Shown piece by piece: positions 1 to 8,525 of a stretch of 41,358 nucleotides of DNA. The DNA lies in contig JAQVEX010000021.1 of the NCBI GenBank assembly GCA_028697555.1, forward strand, positions 1 through 41,358, in the 5' to 3' direction. Made by a program: the position numbers and the translations under genes. Numbering within the stretch: position 1 is the first letter of the stretch; each line of letters opens with the position of its first letter. Source of the stretch: Lentimicrobiaceae bacterium (GTDB lineage: Bacteria; Bacteroidota; Bacteroidia; Bacteroidales; UBA4417). The notes beneath the pieces are model-generated. The model saw only the letters and a program-made list of their open reading frames with translations, had not been told where the DNA came from and ran no database searches.

Positions 1-1
1 A

Positions 2-856
2 CTTAGAAGTCCCGAAACTGATATTACATCAAAAGACATATCGGGGAATTACGTAGTAGGAGCTATTGCCGAGATAGAGCTGTATAAAATTAGTACAAAC
101 CCGTTTCAGCCCCGCGAAAACTTTGAAGATGAAACTCTTACCGAATTAGCCGAGTCTATCAAAAGTCAGGGTATTATACAGCCACTTACCGTTCGGAAAA
201 TGGGTTTCGACAAATATCAACTTATTTCGGGCGAAAGAAGATACAGAGCCGCTAAAATGGCAGGATTGGAAACTGTACCGTGTTTTATCAGAGTTGCCAA
301 CGATGAGCAAATGTTAGAATGGGCTTTGATTGAAAATATTCAAAGAGAAAACCTTAACGCTATTGAGATTGCTATAAGCTACAATCGACTTATTGAAGAA
401 GTAAACATTACTCAAGAAGAACTTAGCAAAAGAGTTGGTAAAAAAAGAGCTACCGTTACCAATTATTTGCGTTTGCTCAAACTTCCCGCCGAAGTTCAGG
501 CAGCTATCATCAACGATGATATTACCATGGGACACGCCAGAACCCTTATCACCCTTGAGGATCAAAAGCAGCAATTGGAAATTTTAAACGAAATACTAAA
601 AAAACAATTGTCGGTCAGAGAAACCGAAAACTTGGTTAAAAGCATTAAAGAAGGCAAATCTGAGCGAAGCGAAAAAAAGACTAAACCACAAGCCAATAAG
701 CTTTATTCGGATATGGAAGATAAACTGCAGAAACATTTTATGCGCAAAATAAAATTTAGTGCAAAAAGTAAGGGTGGGGGAACTATTAGTATTCCGTTTA
801 CTTCCGAAGAAGATTTGAAAAAGTTGCTTAAAGCTCTCGGAATAGAAGAGAAGTAA
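2..856 (+). CDS. parB: Chromosome partitioning protein ParB, 5' end outside the window
   Basis: ParB binds centromere-like parS sites and spreads along DNA as a CTP-dependent clamp; with ParA it segregates the replicated origin. The reading frame is open from base 2, so the first ATG at 200 is internal and the gene is cut off by the window edge. Visible in order are the NPFQPRENF segment that opens the ParB/Srx domain, the GERRYRA nucleotide-binding motif, the LIENIQRENLNAIE segment, a helix-turn-helix stretch (LSKRVGKKRATVTNYLRLLKLP), and a lysine-rich linker leading to a short C-terminal domain. About 284 residues are visible, close to a full ParB, so little is missing. Followed by DUF5683, dapB and lepB, a gene order I recall as common in Bacteroidota. 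Confidence 0.95.
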   Translation, partial: LRSPETDITSKDISGNYVVGAIAEIELYKISTNPFQPRENFEDETLTELAESIKSQGIIQPLTVRKMGFDKYQLISGERRYRAAKMAGLETVPCFIRVANDEQMLEWALIENIQRENLNAIEIAISYNRLIEEVNITQEELSKRVGKKRATVTNYLRLLKLPAEVQAAIINDDITMGHARTLITLEDQKQQLEILNEILKKQLSVRETENLVKSIKEGKSERSEKKTKPQANKLYSDMEDKLQKHFMRKIKFSAKSKGGGTISIPFTSEEDLKKLLKALGIEEK

Positions 857-864
857 TATCTTTG
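857..864 (+). promoter_or_regulatory. Candidate -7 promoter element TATCTTTG for the DUF5683 gene
   Basis: TATCTTTG matches the Bacteroidota -7 consensus TAnnTTTG and lies directly after the parB stop codon, about 27 bases before the ATG at 892. No TTG sits at the preferred 19-21 base distance upstream, so the -33 half is weak. The TTG inside this element is the first start-like codon of the following open frame and should not be taken as the translation start. Confidence 0.4.
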
Positions 865-891
865 TACTTTTGCGTACCGATAATTTTTTCA

Positions 892-1599
892 ATGAGTAAA
901 ATGAAGGGATGTTATTTTTGCCAAAGGTTAAAGTTTATCGTATTAGTTTGTTCAGTTTTATTTACAACTTATTTAAATTCGCAAACTTATTCGGACAGCT
1001 TGGTATTAGAGCAACCCCAAGTAATAATAGATACAACCTATAATACTCTTGATGCCGAAACACTTAGCCCACAAAAAACTATAAAACCACATTCGCCGCA
1101 CAAAGCAACAATTTTGGCAGCGCTTTTACCAGGCTCAGGGCAGATATATAACCAAAAATATTGGAAAGTTCCTATTGTTTACGCAGGTTTTGGTGCTATA
1201 ACATATTACATAATTAGTCAAACCAAACAGTATAATTCGTTTAAAGATGCCTACGAGTGGTCGGCTTTTACGCAATATACAATTTATCCGCCTTCGCCTA
1301 ACAATATTTTTACACCTGTACCGGCACCGCCAAACGAATTGGCTAAAAAATACAATGCTAATCAGTTGCTTACAGGCAGAGAATATTACAGACGCAACGT
1401 TGAGCTTGGCTACATAGTTGCAGGGTTTTGGTACATTTTAACCATAGTCGATGCCGTTGTTGATGCTCACTTTTTCGACTACGATATCAGCAACGACCTT
1501 ACTCTAAACGTGAAACCCGCCACTTTTACAGCTCCTTTTGCTCATTCTGTAGATGCATACCAATACCCATTGGGATTGAACGTTACACTTAATTTTTGA
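892..1599 (+). CDS. DUF5683 domain-containing protein
   Basis: A protein of about 235 residues with a hydrophobic N-terminal segment (LKFIVLVCSVLFTTYL) that looks like a signal peptide or anchor. It carries the family hallmark LLPGSGQIYNQKYWKVP, followed by a membrane-type helix and, later, a second one (YIVAGFWYILTIVDAVVDAHF). These features match DUF5683, which is common in Bacteroidota and has no established function that I know of. The frame is open upstream to a TTG at 862, but that codon lies inside a promoter-like TATCTTTG; ATG 892 (or 901, just before the hydrophobic stretch) is the better start. Sits between parB and dapB on the same strand. Confidence 0.8.
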   Translation: MSKMKGCYFCQRLKFIVLVCSVLFTTYLNSQTYSDSLVLEQPQVIIDTTYNTLDAETLSPQKTIKPHSPHKATILAALLPGSGQIYNQKYWKVPIVYAGFGAITYYIISQTKQYNSFKDAYEWSAFTQYTIYPPSPNNIFTPVPAPPNELAKKYNANQLLTGREYYRRNVELGYIVAGFWYILTIVDAVVDAHFFDYDISNDLTLNVKPATFTAPFAHSVDAYQYPLGLNVTLNF

Positions 1600-1631
1600 A
1601 ACAAAAAACCTTAACATAAAAACTCGCACAA

Positions 1632-2363
1632 ATGAATATTGCAATTTTAGGATACGGAAAAATGGGAAAAATGATTTCTCAGTACGTCGAAAATGAGACA
1701 AATGATACTATTGCTCTAATTATCGACAATACCGACGATTGGAAAAACAAAGGAGCGGAATTGAAAAACTGTGATGTGGCAATAGATTTTTCGGAGCCTG
1801 CCGTAGCAATAGATAATATTATTACTTGTTTTAAAAATAATGTTCCAGTTGTGTGCGGAACTACAGGTTGGTACGACAAATTAGAATATGTAAGGCAAAT
1901 GTGCGAAAAGTACGACGGAAGTTTGGTTTATGCATCTAATTTTAGCATTGGTGTTAATATTTTTAGCGAAATTAATAAACGATTGTCTAAAATTATGGAA
2001 AAATACGCTCAATACGAGGTGAAAGTAGCAGAAACTCATCATACAGCTAAGCTCGATAAGCCAAGCGGAACGGCAATAACTTTGGCAAACCAGATAATTG
2101 AAAATAACGCGACATACTCCGATTGGGAACTCACCGACGACAACGGCAATACAAAAAAACAACACAGTATTCCTGTAATTTCATATCGCGAAGGCAACGA
2201 AGTTGGCACACACGAAATAACTTGGCAAAGTGCCGAAGATTTGATAAGCATAAAACATAAAGCCTTTTCCAGATTGGGTTTTGTAAAAGGAGCCTTGCTT
2301 TCGGCAAAATGGATTTTGGATAAAAAAGGCGTTTTTACTGTAAATGACGTAGTTAACTCGTAG
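1632..2363 (+). CDS. dapB: 4-hydroxy-tetrahydrodipicolinate reductase DapB
   Basis: DapB reduces 4-hydroxy-tetrahydrodipicolinate to tetrahydrodipicolinate with NAD(P)H, a step towards lysine and meso-diaminopimelate for peptidoglycan. The N-terminus has the Rossmann dinucleotide loop GYGKMG (residues 7-12), a CGTTGW segment near residue 75, and the substrate-binding core ETHHTAKLDKPSGTA around residues 136-150, with the expected His-His pair and Lys. The GTHEITW and SRLGFVKGAL segments follow. At 243 residues it is the usual length for the family. It lies 32 bases after the DUF5683 gene and probably shares its transcript. Two other diaminopimelate genes, dapF and dapD, occur in this window in separate transcription units. 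Confidence 0.95.
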   Translation: MNIAILGYGKMGKMISQYVENETNDTIALIIDNTDDWKNKGAELKNCDVAIDFSEPAVAIDNIITCFKNNVPVVCGTTGWYDKLEYVRQMCEKYDGSLVYASNFSIGVNIFSEINKRLSKIMEKYAQYEVKVAETHHTAKLDKPSGTAITLANQIIENNATYSDWELTDDNGNTKKQHSIPVISYREGNEVGTHEITWQSAEDLISIKHKAFSRLGFVKGALLSAKWILDKKGVFTVNDVVNS

Positions 2364-2464
2364 AAATAAAGTCTTTGTTTATGTTAAAAATCAATAAATG
2401 CATATTAGTTGTAATTAACATTATCGGCTTTTAATTACTTTTACAAAAATTATAAAAAAATATT

Positions 2465-3973
2465 ATGGTACTCGAAATCATTTTAACCCTGATAATTCTG
2501 TTCTTTCCGGCTGTAAATTATTGGATATTTAAAGATGGCGGCGTAAAAGGCTACAAATCTCTAATACCAATATACAACTACTTTGCTTGGATACGATTGA
2601 TAAAAAAACCATTGTGGTGGCTGATTTTTATGTTGATACCGTTCCTAAACATATTCATGGTATTGCTTATGCTTGTCAGCACTGCCGTGTTATACAAAAA
2701 ATACAAACTTTGGGAACAGGGTTTGGCAGCCATATTTCCACTTATTTATATGCCGTATTTGGGATTATCGAAAAAGGAGAAGTTCCACGATCGCTCTGAA
2801 TTACCTAAGGTAAAAAAGACAGTCGTCCGCGAATGGGTCGATGCCATCATTTTTGCTGTTGTTGCTGCATCGTTGATACGCATGTTTATTTTCGAAGCAT
2901 ATACAATTCCAACATCCTCAATGGAAAAGTCTTTGCTAGTGGGCGATTTCCTTTTTGTTAGCAAAATGGCATACGGACCTAAAATTCCTAATACGCCAAT
3001 AGCTTTTCCTTTTGTGCATCACACAATGCCACTAACGAAGACTACCAAGTCATACAGCGAAATTGTGAAGTTCCCGTACTATCGTTTTTTCGATTGCAGA
3101 GAAGTTAAAAGAAATGATGCAGTCGTCTTTAATTATCCCGATGGCGATACTGTGGCGCTTAATGCTCAAAATCAGAGTTATTATTCACTTTTAAGGCATT
3201 ACGGACGTCAGCGTGTTGAAAACGATAAATTTACTTTCGGAAAAATTGTGGCTCGCCCTGTCGATAAAAGAGAAAACTACGTAAAACGATGCATAGCAGT
3301 TGCAGGCGATACTTTGCAAATTATCAATCAGCAAGTTTATATCAACGGAAAACTCACCGAAAATCCTAAAAATGTTCAGTATATTCATAAAGTTGTTACT
3401 GATGGAAGTCCGTTAAACAGAAGAGTCTTACAAAAATTCGATATAACCGAAGAAGTATTTTCTCACAGCGACGGAAGTTTGCTAATGACACTAACTGACA
3501 AGTCTGCCGAAAGTTTGAGAGCATTGCCAACTGTTAAAAGCGTTGAAAAAGTTGTAGATCCGCCAATGTTCGACAACGGCGATATTTTTCCATTCGATAG
3601 AAATTTGAATTGGAGCGTCGATAATTACGGTCCTATTTACATACCGCAAAAAGGCATTACAGTTGAGATAAACAAACAAAACTTGCCTTTATATTCTCGA
3701 ATAATCAAAAATTACGAAAACAACGACCTTAAAGTCGAAGGCGACAATATTTTGATCAACGGCAAAGTTGCTACGACCTACACGTTCAAATACGATTACT
3801 ATTGGATGATGGGCGATAACAGGCACAATTCAGCCGATTCAAGATTTTGGGGGTTTGTTCCCGAAGACCATGTTGTTGGTAAAGCTTCATTTGTGTGGCT
3901 TTCGTTAGATAAAAACAAGAGCCTTTTCCAAGGAAAAATCCGTTGGAGCAAAATGTTTAGAGTTGTTAAATAA
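2465..3973 (+). CDS. lepB: Signal peptidase I LepB
   Basis: LepB is the membrane-bound Ser/Lys protease that removes signal peptides from exported proteins. The first ~115 residues are hydrophobic, with a YWIFKDGGVKGYKSLIPIYN segment resembling DUF5684. Another membrane helix follows near residues 125-140. The catalytic Ser is in PTSSMEKSL (about residue 152) and the general-base Lys in YVKRCIAVAGD (about residue 274). The C-terminal signature MMGDNRHNSADSRFWGFVP is intact. At 502 residues it is much longer than the E. coli enzyme, because of the N-terminal module and an insertion between the Lys region and the GDNR box; I believe this long form is usual in the phylum. 101 bases separate it from dapB. 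Confidence 0.95.
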   Translation: MVLEIILTLIILFFPAVNYWIFKDGGVKGYKSLIPIYNYFAWIRLIKKPLWWLIFMLIPFLNIFMVLLMLVSTAVLYKKYKLWEQGLAAIFPLIYMPYLGLSKKEKFHDRSELPKVKKTVVREWVDAIIFAVVAASLIRMFIFEAYTIPTSSMEKSLLVGDFLFVSKMAYGPKIPNTPIAFPFVHHTMPLTKTTKSYSEIVKFPYYRFFDCREVKRNDAVVFNYPDGDTVALNAQNQSYYSLLRHYGRQRVENDKFTFGKIVARPVDKRENYVKRCIAVAGDTLQIINQQVYINGKLTENPKNVQYIHKVVTDGSPLNRRVLQKFDITEEVFSHSDGSLLMTLTDKSAESLRALPTVKSVEKVVDPPMFDNGDIFPFDRNLNWSVDNYGPIYIPQKGITVEINKQNLPLYSRIIKNYENNDLKVEGDNILINGKVATTYTFKYDYYWMMGDNRHNSADSRFWGFVPEDHVVGKASFVWLSLDKNKSLFQGKIRWSKMFRVVK

Positions 3974-4007
3974 TAAAAAGAAATAATTTAAAAAAGGAAT
4001 AAATAAT

Positions 4008-4694
4008 ATGATTAAACGGTTTTTATATCTATTAGTCTTTGTTTTAGCAGGCAGTACTTTGTTTGCTCAAACCGATGCAAAACTATTTACAGGTAAAATT
4101 AAGTACAATGTTACTTATTTGCAAAACATACCCAACATTATAGGCGGACAGGAATTGCCTAAAGAATTGGAAATGATTATAAAAGGCAATAAAGCTTACA
4201 TAAAAACCAATTTGCCCGATGGTACAACCGCTTTTTTGATTGACGGCGAAGAATTTGCCATTTATAGATTTTATAACATCGAAAAGAGTAAGGTATACAC
4301 TAAAGAAACCCTTAAAGACTTCGCTCTTAAATCACCTCCAACTATTATGAAACAAACTAAAACCAAAGTAATTGCCGATCAGTTTTGCAGAGTTGTTACA
4401 GTTTATCAGCAAGGAGCAAAGGGCTATCAAGATAATATAGAAGTTTATTATTCAGACGAATTGGGCGAAAATAATTTGTACTTCAATACGCCGCTTATGA
4501 CCAATAAAGGAATCTACTTAGATTTTATTTACAATTTCTCGGATATTTCGGTGCAATTAGAAGCGACCAAAGTAACTAAAGCCAAAAGAGTTAAAAACAA
4601 ATATTTTAAAATACCCAAAAAGTACGTCGAAGTCGATAAAGAAGAGCTACGCCGCCTGCAATCGGCGATGTATAGAAAACTTATGAGTAAGTAG
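4008..4694 (+). CDS. Putative exported protein, DUF4412-like
   Basis: A 228-residue protein with a clear signal peptide (MIKRFLYLLVFVLAGSTLFAQ; cleavage likely after LFA or before Q). The mature part is rich in beta-strand-like segments, such as GKIKYNVTY and a GNKAYIKTNLPDGT stretch, and ends in a basic, helical tail with KIPKKYVEVDKEELRRL. The layout resembles the DUF4412 / GLPGLI-like periplasmic families, but I recognise no catalytic residues and the assignment is loose. It follows lepB by 34 bases and may be co-transcribed. A heptanucleotide array begins directly at its stop codon. Confidence 0.6.
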   Translation: MIKRFLYLLVFVLAGSTLFAQTDAKLFTGKIKYNVTYLQNIPNIIGGQELPKELEMIIKGNKAYIKTNLPDGTTAFLIDGEEFAIYRFYNIEKSKVYTKETLKDFALKSPPTIMKQTKTKVIADQFCRVVTVYQQGAKGYQDNIEVYYSDELGENNLYFNTPLMTNKGIYLDFIYNFSDISVQLEATKVTKAKRVKNKYFKIPKKYVEVDKEELRRLQSAMYRKLMSK

Positions 4695-4868
4695 CGTGTT
4701 TCGGGTTGCGTGTTTCGGGGGAGTTCTGAGTATCGAGTTCCGAGTATTGAGTGTCGCACTCGTAACTCAGGACTCATAACTCAAAACTAACCCGTAACCC
4801 GCAACTCCATCAATCACTCATCACCCATCACCCATCACTCATCACTCATCACTCATCACCACCCACCA
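4694..4868. repeat. Degenerate heptanucleotide array A (palindromic)
   Basis: The array starts at the stop codon of the preceding gene. The left part reads gtgtttc gggttgc gtgtttc, then gagtatc gagttcc gagtatt gagtgtc. The right part carries complementary units: gcactcg taactca ggactca taactca, then tcatcac and ccatcac repeated seven times. The arms 4722-4753 and 4756-4787 form an imperfect inverted repeat about 32 bp long, centred near 4754. The remaining stretch to the ftsK start (4869-5025) is plain AT-rich DNA holding only a promoter-like element. Confidence 0.85.
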
Positions 4869-4971
4869 AAAAATATTTACATTTTAAGATAATAATCCTA
4901 AACAAATTCTGTTTCTTATTTTACAAGGTATTAATTAGCAAACAATTTTTTCACAATTCAACTAAAACTTG

Positions 4972-4979
4972 TATTTTTG
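4972..4979 (+). promoter_or_regulatory. Candidate -7 promoter element TATTTTTG for ftsK
   Basis: TATTTTTG fits TAnnTTTG and is followed by GTACCG, with the ftsK ATG 47 bases downstream. It lies about 100 bases past array A. No convincing TTG is present at the -33 spacing. Confidence 0.45.
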
Positions 4980-5025
4980 TACCGTAAAGATTATCATCAT
5001 ATTGTATTTATTTAATTAAACACAA

Positions 5026-7755
5026 ATGTCAACCACAAAAAATCAGTTGCCGAAAAATGTTTTAAAAAATCCTGTTGTCAAGGAAGCGGATTCTGACGAG
5101 GACTTGAAAAATGGCAAACAGACCAAAACAGACGGTAAAAAAACTTCGAGGAAAACTAAAAAAGCCGATAAGTCGGATGATAAGCACGTTAAAAAAAACG
5201 AACTCAAAAAATTTAATCCTACAGCTTTAGAAAAATTTTCGCAAATTGTAGGAGTAATTTCCATTGTTATAGCAATATATCTTACCGTAATATGTATTTC
5301 GTTCTTAGTCAATTGGTTTAGCAACAGCAACGATATTGTCGGTGCAAACCAGTCTGTTCAAAGTGTGTTAACAGAGCCGATAGAACATACCGAAGGCGCT
5401 GAGGCAGAGTTTAAAGCCAATTTAGATACAGGCACTAAAAACGTTGGAGGCAGTTTAGGAGCCTATCTTTCCAATTTTTTCATCAAATCAGGTTTCGGAA
5501 TAGGATTTTTCTTCATAATACTTTGGTTGTACAGCGTTGGCTTGCAGTTTGCTTTTAAAAACAAATTGATGCCGTTTTTCGGAGGATTTGCCGTCAGCAC
5601 CTTGCTCATGGCTTGGTTGTCGCTACTGATGGCTTTTGTTTTTGTAAATACAAAATACTCAATTTTGGGTGGTATTGTCGGTTTTGAGATGTACCAATAT
5701 CTATATTATTTGACGGGCAACATTGGCGTTGTATTGCTACTCACTGTGGTTTTTGTACTGTTTTTAATTATTATTTACAATTTTTCACTAATAACATTTA
5801 AAAACAAGCTTAGCAAGGTTAAGGATAAGGTTGTGGACACTACCCAATCCATTGTAGGTAGTGCCAACTTCAAGAAAACCCAAAATCAAGAAACTAATAC
5901 CGAAGAACCCGACATCGATGACGAAAATGAAGAAGGTAATAATGAAAACGTTTTTGTAAAAAATGAATTCATTTCCGATACTGCAGGAACCGCAGAGCAA
6001 CCGGAAGATGAAGTTGAGGATGACGAAGTCCCCGAAAACACCTTTTTCAAAGATTCCGACGATGATGACGATATAGCTTGGGATGTAAACCAAAAGTCTA
6101 ATCAACAAGGAGTTAAAAGTTCTACTGATGTTGATTTTATTATCGAAGATACTACAGGGAAATCAGCTAGTACCGTTCAACCCGATGAAGACATAGATGA
6201 TGAATTTGAAGAAGAAAATCGCATTGGCAGCATCAACACTCCCTACGACCCGCGTTTGGATTTATCTGACTTTAAATTTCCTACACCCGATTTGCTGAAA
6301 GACTACGGCAGCGGTGTCGTTCAAGTTAGCCAAGAAGAATTGGAAGCTAATAAGGATAGAATAGTCGAAACCTTAGGCAATTACGGGATAGGAATCGACA
6401 AGATTAGAGCAACCATAGGTCCTACCGTTACCTTATACGAAATAGTTCCGGCTCCCGGTGTAAGAATTTCTAAAATCAAAAACTTAGAAGATGATATTGC
6501 TTTAAGTTTGGCAGCTTTAGGAATTAGAATTATTGCGCCTATTCCTGGAAAAGGAACGGTTGGTATTGAAGTGCCTAATCAGAAACCTGAAATTGTAAGT
6601 TTAAAAACAGTTGTTTCTTCCGATGCGTTTGTCAATTCGAAATACCAATTACCTATTGCCTTCGGCAAAACAATCGCAAACGAAGATTTTATCGTCGATT
6701 TAGCCAAAATGCCGCATATATTGATGGCAGGAGCTACAGGACAAGGTAAATCTGTCGGACTTAATGTTATTATTGCTTCGTTGCTGTTTTGCAAACATCC
6801 AGCCGAGCTTAAGTTTGTTATGGTTGACCCCAAAAAGGTTGAATTGCCTTTGTTTACAAAAATAGAGCGTCATTATTTAGCCAAACTTCCCGATTCCGAA
6901 GAAGCCATTATTACCGATACTACTAAGGTAGTTTATACCCTAAATTCGCTTAATATAGAAATGGATTCTCGATACGATTTGCTTAGCGATGCCATGGTTA
7001 AAGACATAAAACAATATAATGCTAAATTTATTTCTCGTAGGCTTAATCCTAATGACGGACATAGATTTTTGCCTTACATAGTAGTTGTTATCGACGAGTT
7101 TGCCGATTTAATTCTAACAGCAGGCAAAGAAATTGAGAAACCTATTACAAGATTGGCACAATTGGCTCGTGCTGTGGGTATTCACCTTGTTATAGCTACA
7201 CAGCGACCGAGTACCAACATTATTACAGGTATTATAAAAGCCAATTTCCCTGCACGTATTGCTTTCAGGGTTATTTCTTCAACCGATTCTCGTATTATTT
7301 TAGATAGCACAGGAGCCGACCAACTAATAGGTAGGGGCGATATGCTTTTCTCGCAAGGTGGCGCTATGCAAAGAATTCAATGTGCATTTATCGATACACC
7401 CGAAATAGAAGAGCTTACCGAGTTTATTGGCAGTCAGCGTGGCTATCCGTATGCTATGGCACTACCCGAATACGACGGCGAGAACGGCGATGCAGCGAAA
7501 ATGTCGTCGGAAAACCTTGACGAAAGAGACGAGTTGTTTGAAGACGCTGCCAGAATTATTGTTAGCACACAACAAGGCTCAGCATCTCTACTGCAACGTA
7601 GGCTTAAATTAGGATACAACCGAGCCGGCAGAATTATAGATCAATTGGAAGCCGCAGGTATAGTTGGTCCTTACGAAAGCGGAAAAACAAGAGAAGTTAA
7701 AGTTGCTAACGAATTTGCTTTGGAACAGTTTTTGAAAGATTTAGATAGTAAATAG
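5026..7755 (+). CDS. ftsK: DNA translocase FtsK/SpoIIIE
   Basis: FtsK is a septum-bound hexameric ATPase that pumps chromosome ends out of the closing septum and activates XerCD recombination at dif. A basic N-terminal tail (Lys-rich, residues ~1-65) precedes four hydrophobic segments between about residues 75 and 260. A long acidic linker follows (~290-400), then the motor. Walker A is GATGQGKS near residue 570, Walker B VVVIDEFADL near 690, and the IATQRPSTNIITG segment follows. The C-terminus is the winged-helix gamma domain (LLQRRLKLGYNRAGRIIDQLE), which reads KOPS-type orientation signals. At 909 residues it is a normal length. Both translocation and DNA-reading domains are present. It stands about 330 bases from the upstream gene. 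Confidence 0.97.
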   Translation: MSTTKNQLPKNVLKNPVVKEADSDEDLKNGKQTKTDGKKTSRKTKKADKSDDKHVKKNELKKFNPTALEKFSQIVGVISIVIAIYLTVICISFLVNWFSNSNDIVGANQSVQSVLTEPIEHTEGAEAEFKANLDTGTKNVGGSLGAYLSNFFIKSGFGIGFFFIILWLYSVGLQFAFKNKLMPFFGGFAVSTLLMAWLSLLMAFVFVNTKYSILGGIVGFEMYQYLYYLTGNIGVVLLLTVVFVLFLIIIYNFSLITFKNKLSKVKDKVVDTTQSIVGSANFKKTQNQETNTEEPDIDDENEEGNNENVFVKNEFISDTAGTAEQPEDEVEDDEVPENTFFKDSDDDDDIAWDVNQKSNQQGVKSSTDVDFIIEDTTGKSASTVQPDEDIDDEFEEENRIGSINTPYDPRLDLSDFKFPTPDLLKDYGSGVVQVSQEELEANKDRIVETLGNYGIGIDKIRATIGPTVTLYEIVPAPGVRISKIKNLEDDIALSLAALGIRIIAPIPGKGTVGIEVPNQKPEIVSLKTVVSSDAFVNSKYQLPIAFGKTIANEDFIVDLAKMPHILMAGATGQGKSVGLNVIIASLLFCKHPAELKFVMVDPKKVELPLFTKIERHYLAKLPDSEEAIITDTTKVVYTLNSLNIEMDSRYDLLSDAMVKDIKQYNAKFISRRLNPNDGHRFLPYIVVVIDEFADLILTAGKEIEKPITRLAQLARAVGIHLVIATQRPSTNIITGIIKANFPARIAFRVISSTDSRIILDSTGADQLIGRGDMLFSQGGAMQRIQCAFIDTPEIEELTEFIGSQRGYPYAMALPEYDGENGDAAKMSSENLDERDELFEDAARIIVSTQQGSASLLQRRLKLGYNRAGRIIDQLEAAGIVGPYESGKTREVKVANEFALEQFLKDLDSK

Positions 7756-7785
7756 AAATCTACCGGACTGAAAAAACATGTGTAT

Positions 7786-8412
7786 ATGAAGAAAATCCTT
7801 TTAGCTATTTGTTTGCTACTGACAACTTTTGCGTTTGCTCAAAACGATAAAAAAGCGACTAATCTTATCGACGCTGTGAGCAATAAGTTGCAGAGCATGC
7901 AACCTATTGTAGTTGATTTTACTTATAAAATAAGCGGCACTTCATCAACCGAAGATAAAAGCTATTCGGGAACTCTTTACAGCATGGAAAGCATGTACAA
8001 ACTTTCCATGTCGAACCAAATTATTTATTGCAATGGCGGTAATGTTTGGACGTACTTTGAAGATGTCAACGAAGTTGAAATTTCAGAATTCGACGACAGC
8101 TCTCAATCGCTTATGCCATTTGATATAATAAAAAACTACAAAAACGATTACAAAGCACGATTTATAGGTGAGCAAGGAAACACCGCCACCGTTGAATTGT
8201 ATCCTACCAAAAAGAACAGCTTTTTTATAAAGGCAAATTTAGTTGTTGATGTTCCTAAAAAACTTGTTAAAACTATCACACTCTCCGACCGCGACGGAAA
8301 CAAATTCGTTTACATGGTAAAAAGCATAAAAACGGATAACAAATTAAACAAAAAACACTTCACCTTCCAATCATCCGATTACCCGGGAGTTGAAGTGATT
8401 GATATGAGATAA
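7786..8412 (+). CDS. lolA: Outer-membrane lipoprotein carrier protein LolA
   Basis: LolA is the periplasmic chaperone that carries lipoproteins from the inner-membrane Lol transporter to the outer membrane. The 208-residue protein has a signal peptide (MKKILLAICLLLTTFAFA, cleaved before QN). It then shows the LolA-like fold signature: an amphipathic first helix, VVDFTYKISGTSS, a YSGTLY strand, MYKLSMSNQIIYCNGGNVWTY, and the C-terminal FTFQSSDYPGVEVIDMR. The frame opens at a GTG six bases upstream, but ATG 7786 begins the signal peptide. It lies 30 bases after ftsK, a neighbourhood I recall from other Bacteroidota. A LolC/E-type permease at 32-33 kb may be its partner. Confidence 0.88.
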   Translation: MKKILLAICLLLTTFAFAQNDKKATNLIDAVSNKLQSMQPIVVDFTYKISGTSSTEDKSYSGTLYSMESMYKLSMSNQIIYCNGGNVWTYFEDVNEVEISEFDDSSQSLMPFDIIKNYKNDYKARFIGEQGNTATVELYPTKKNSFFIKANLVVDVPKKLVKTITLSDRDGNKFVYMVKSIKTDNKLNKKHFTFQSSDYPGVEVIDMR

Positions 8413-8481
8413 TATTCGGTATTGTCCATACAGATAACGGAACAATAATCGGCACAAAGTATTTTTTTATTGCGAAAAGAT

Positions 8482-8489
8482 TAAATTTG
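8482..8489 (+). promoter_or_regulatory. Candidate -7 promoter element TAAATTTG for the S41 peptidase gene
   Basis: TAAATTTG matches TAnnTTTG, 36 bases before the ATG at 8526, within a 113-base intergenic gap. The only nearby TTG is too close to serve as -33, so support is modest. Confidence 0.35.
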
Positions 8490-8525
8490 TTGTTGATAAA
8501 ACTATTGAACAGCTAATAATTAGTT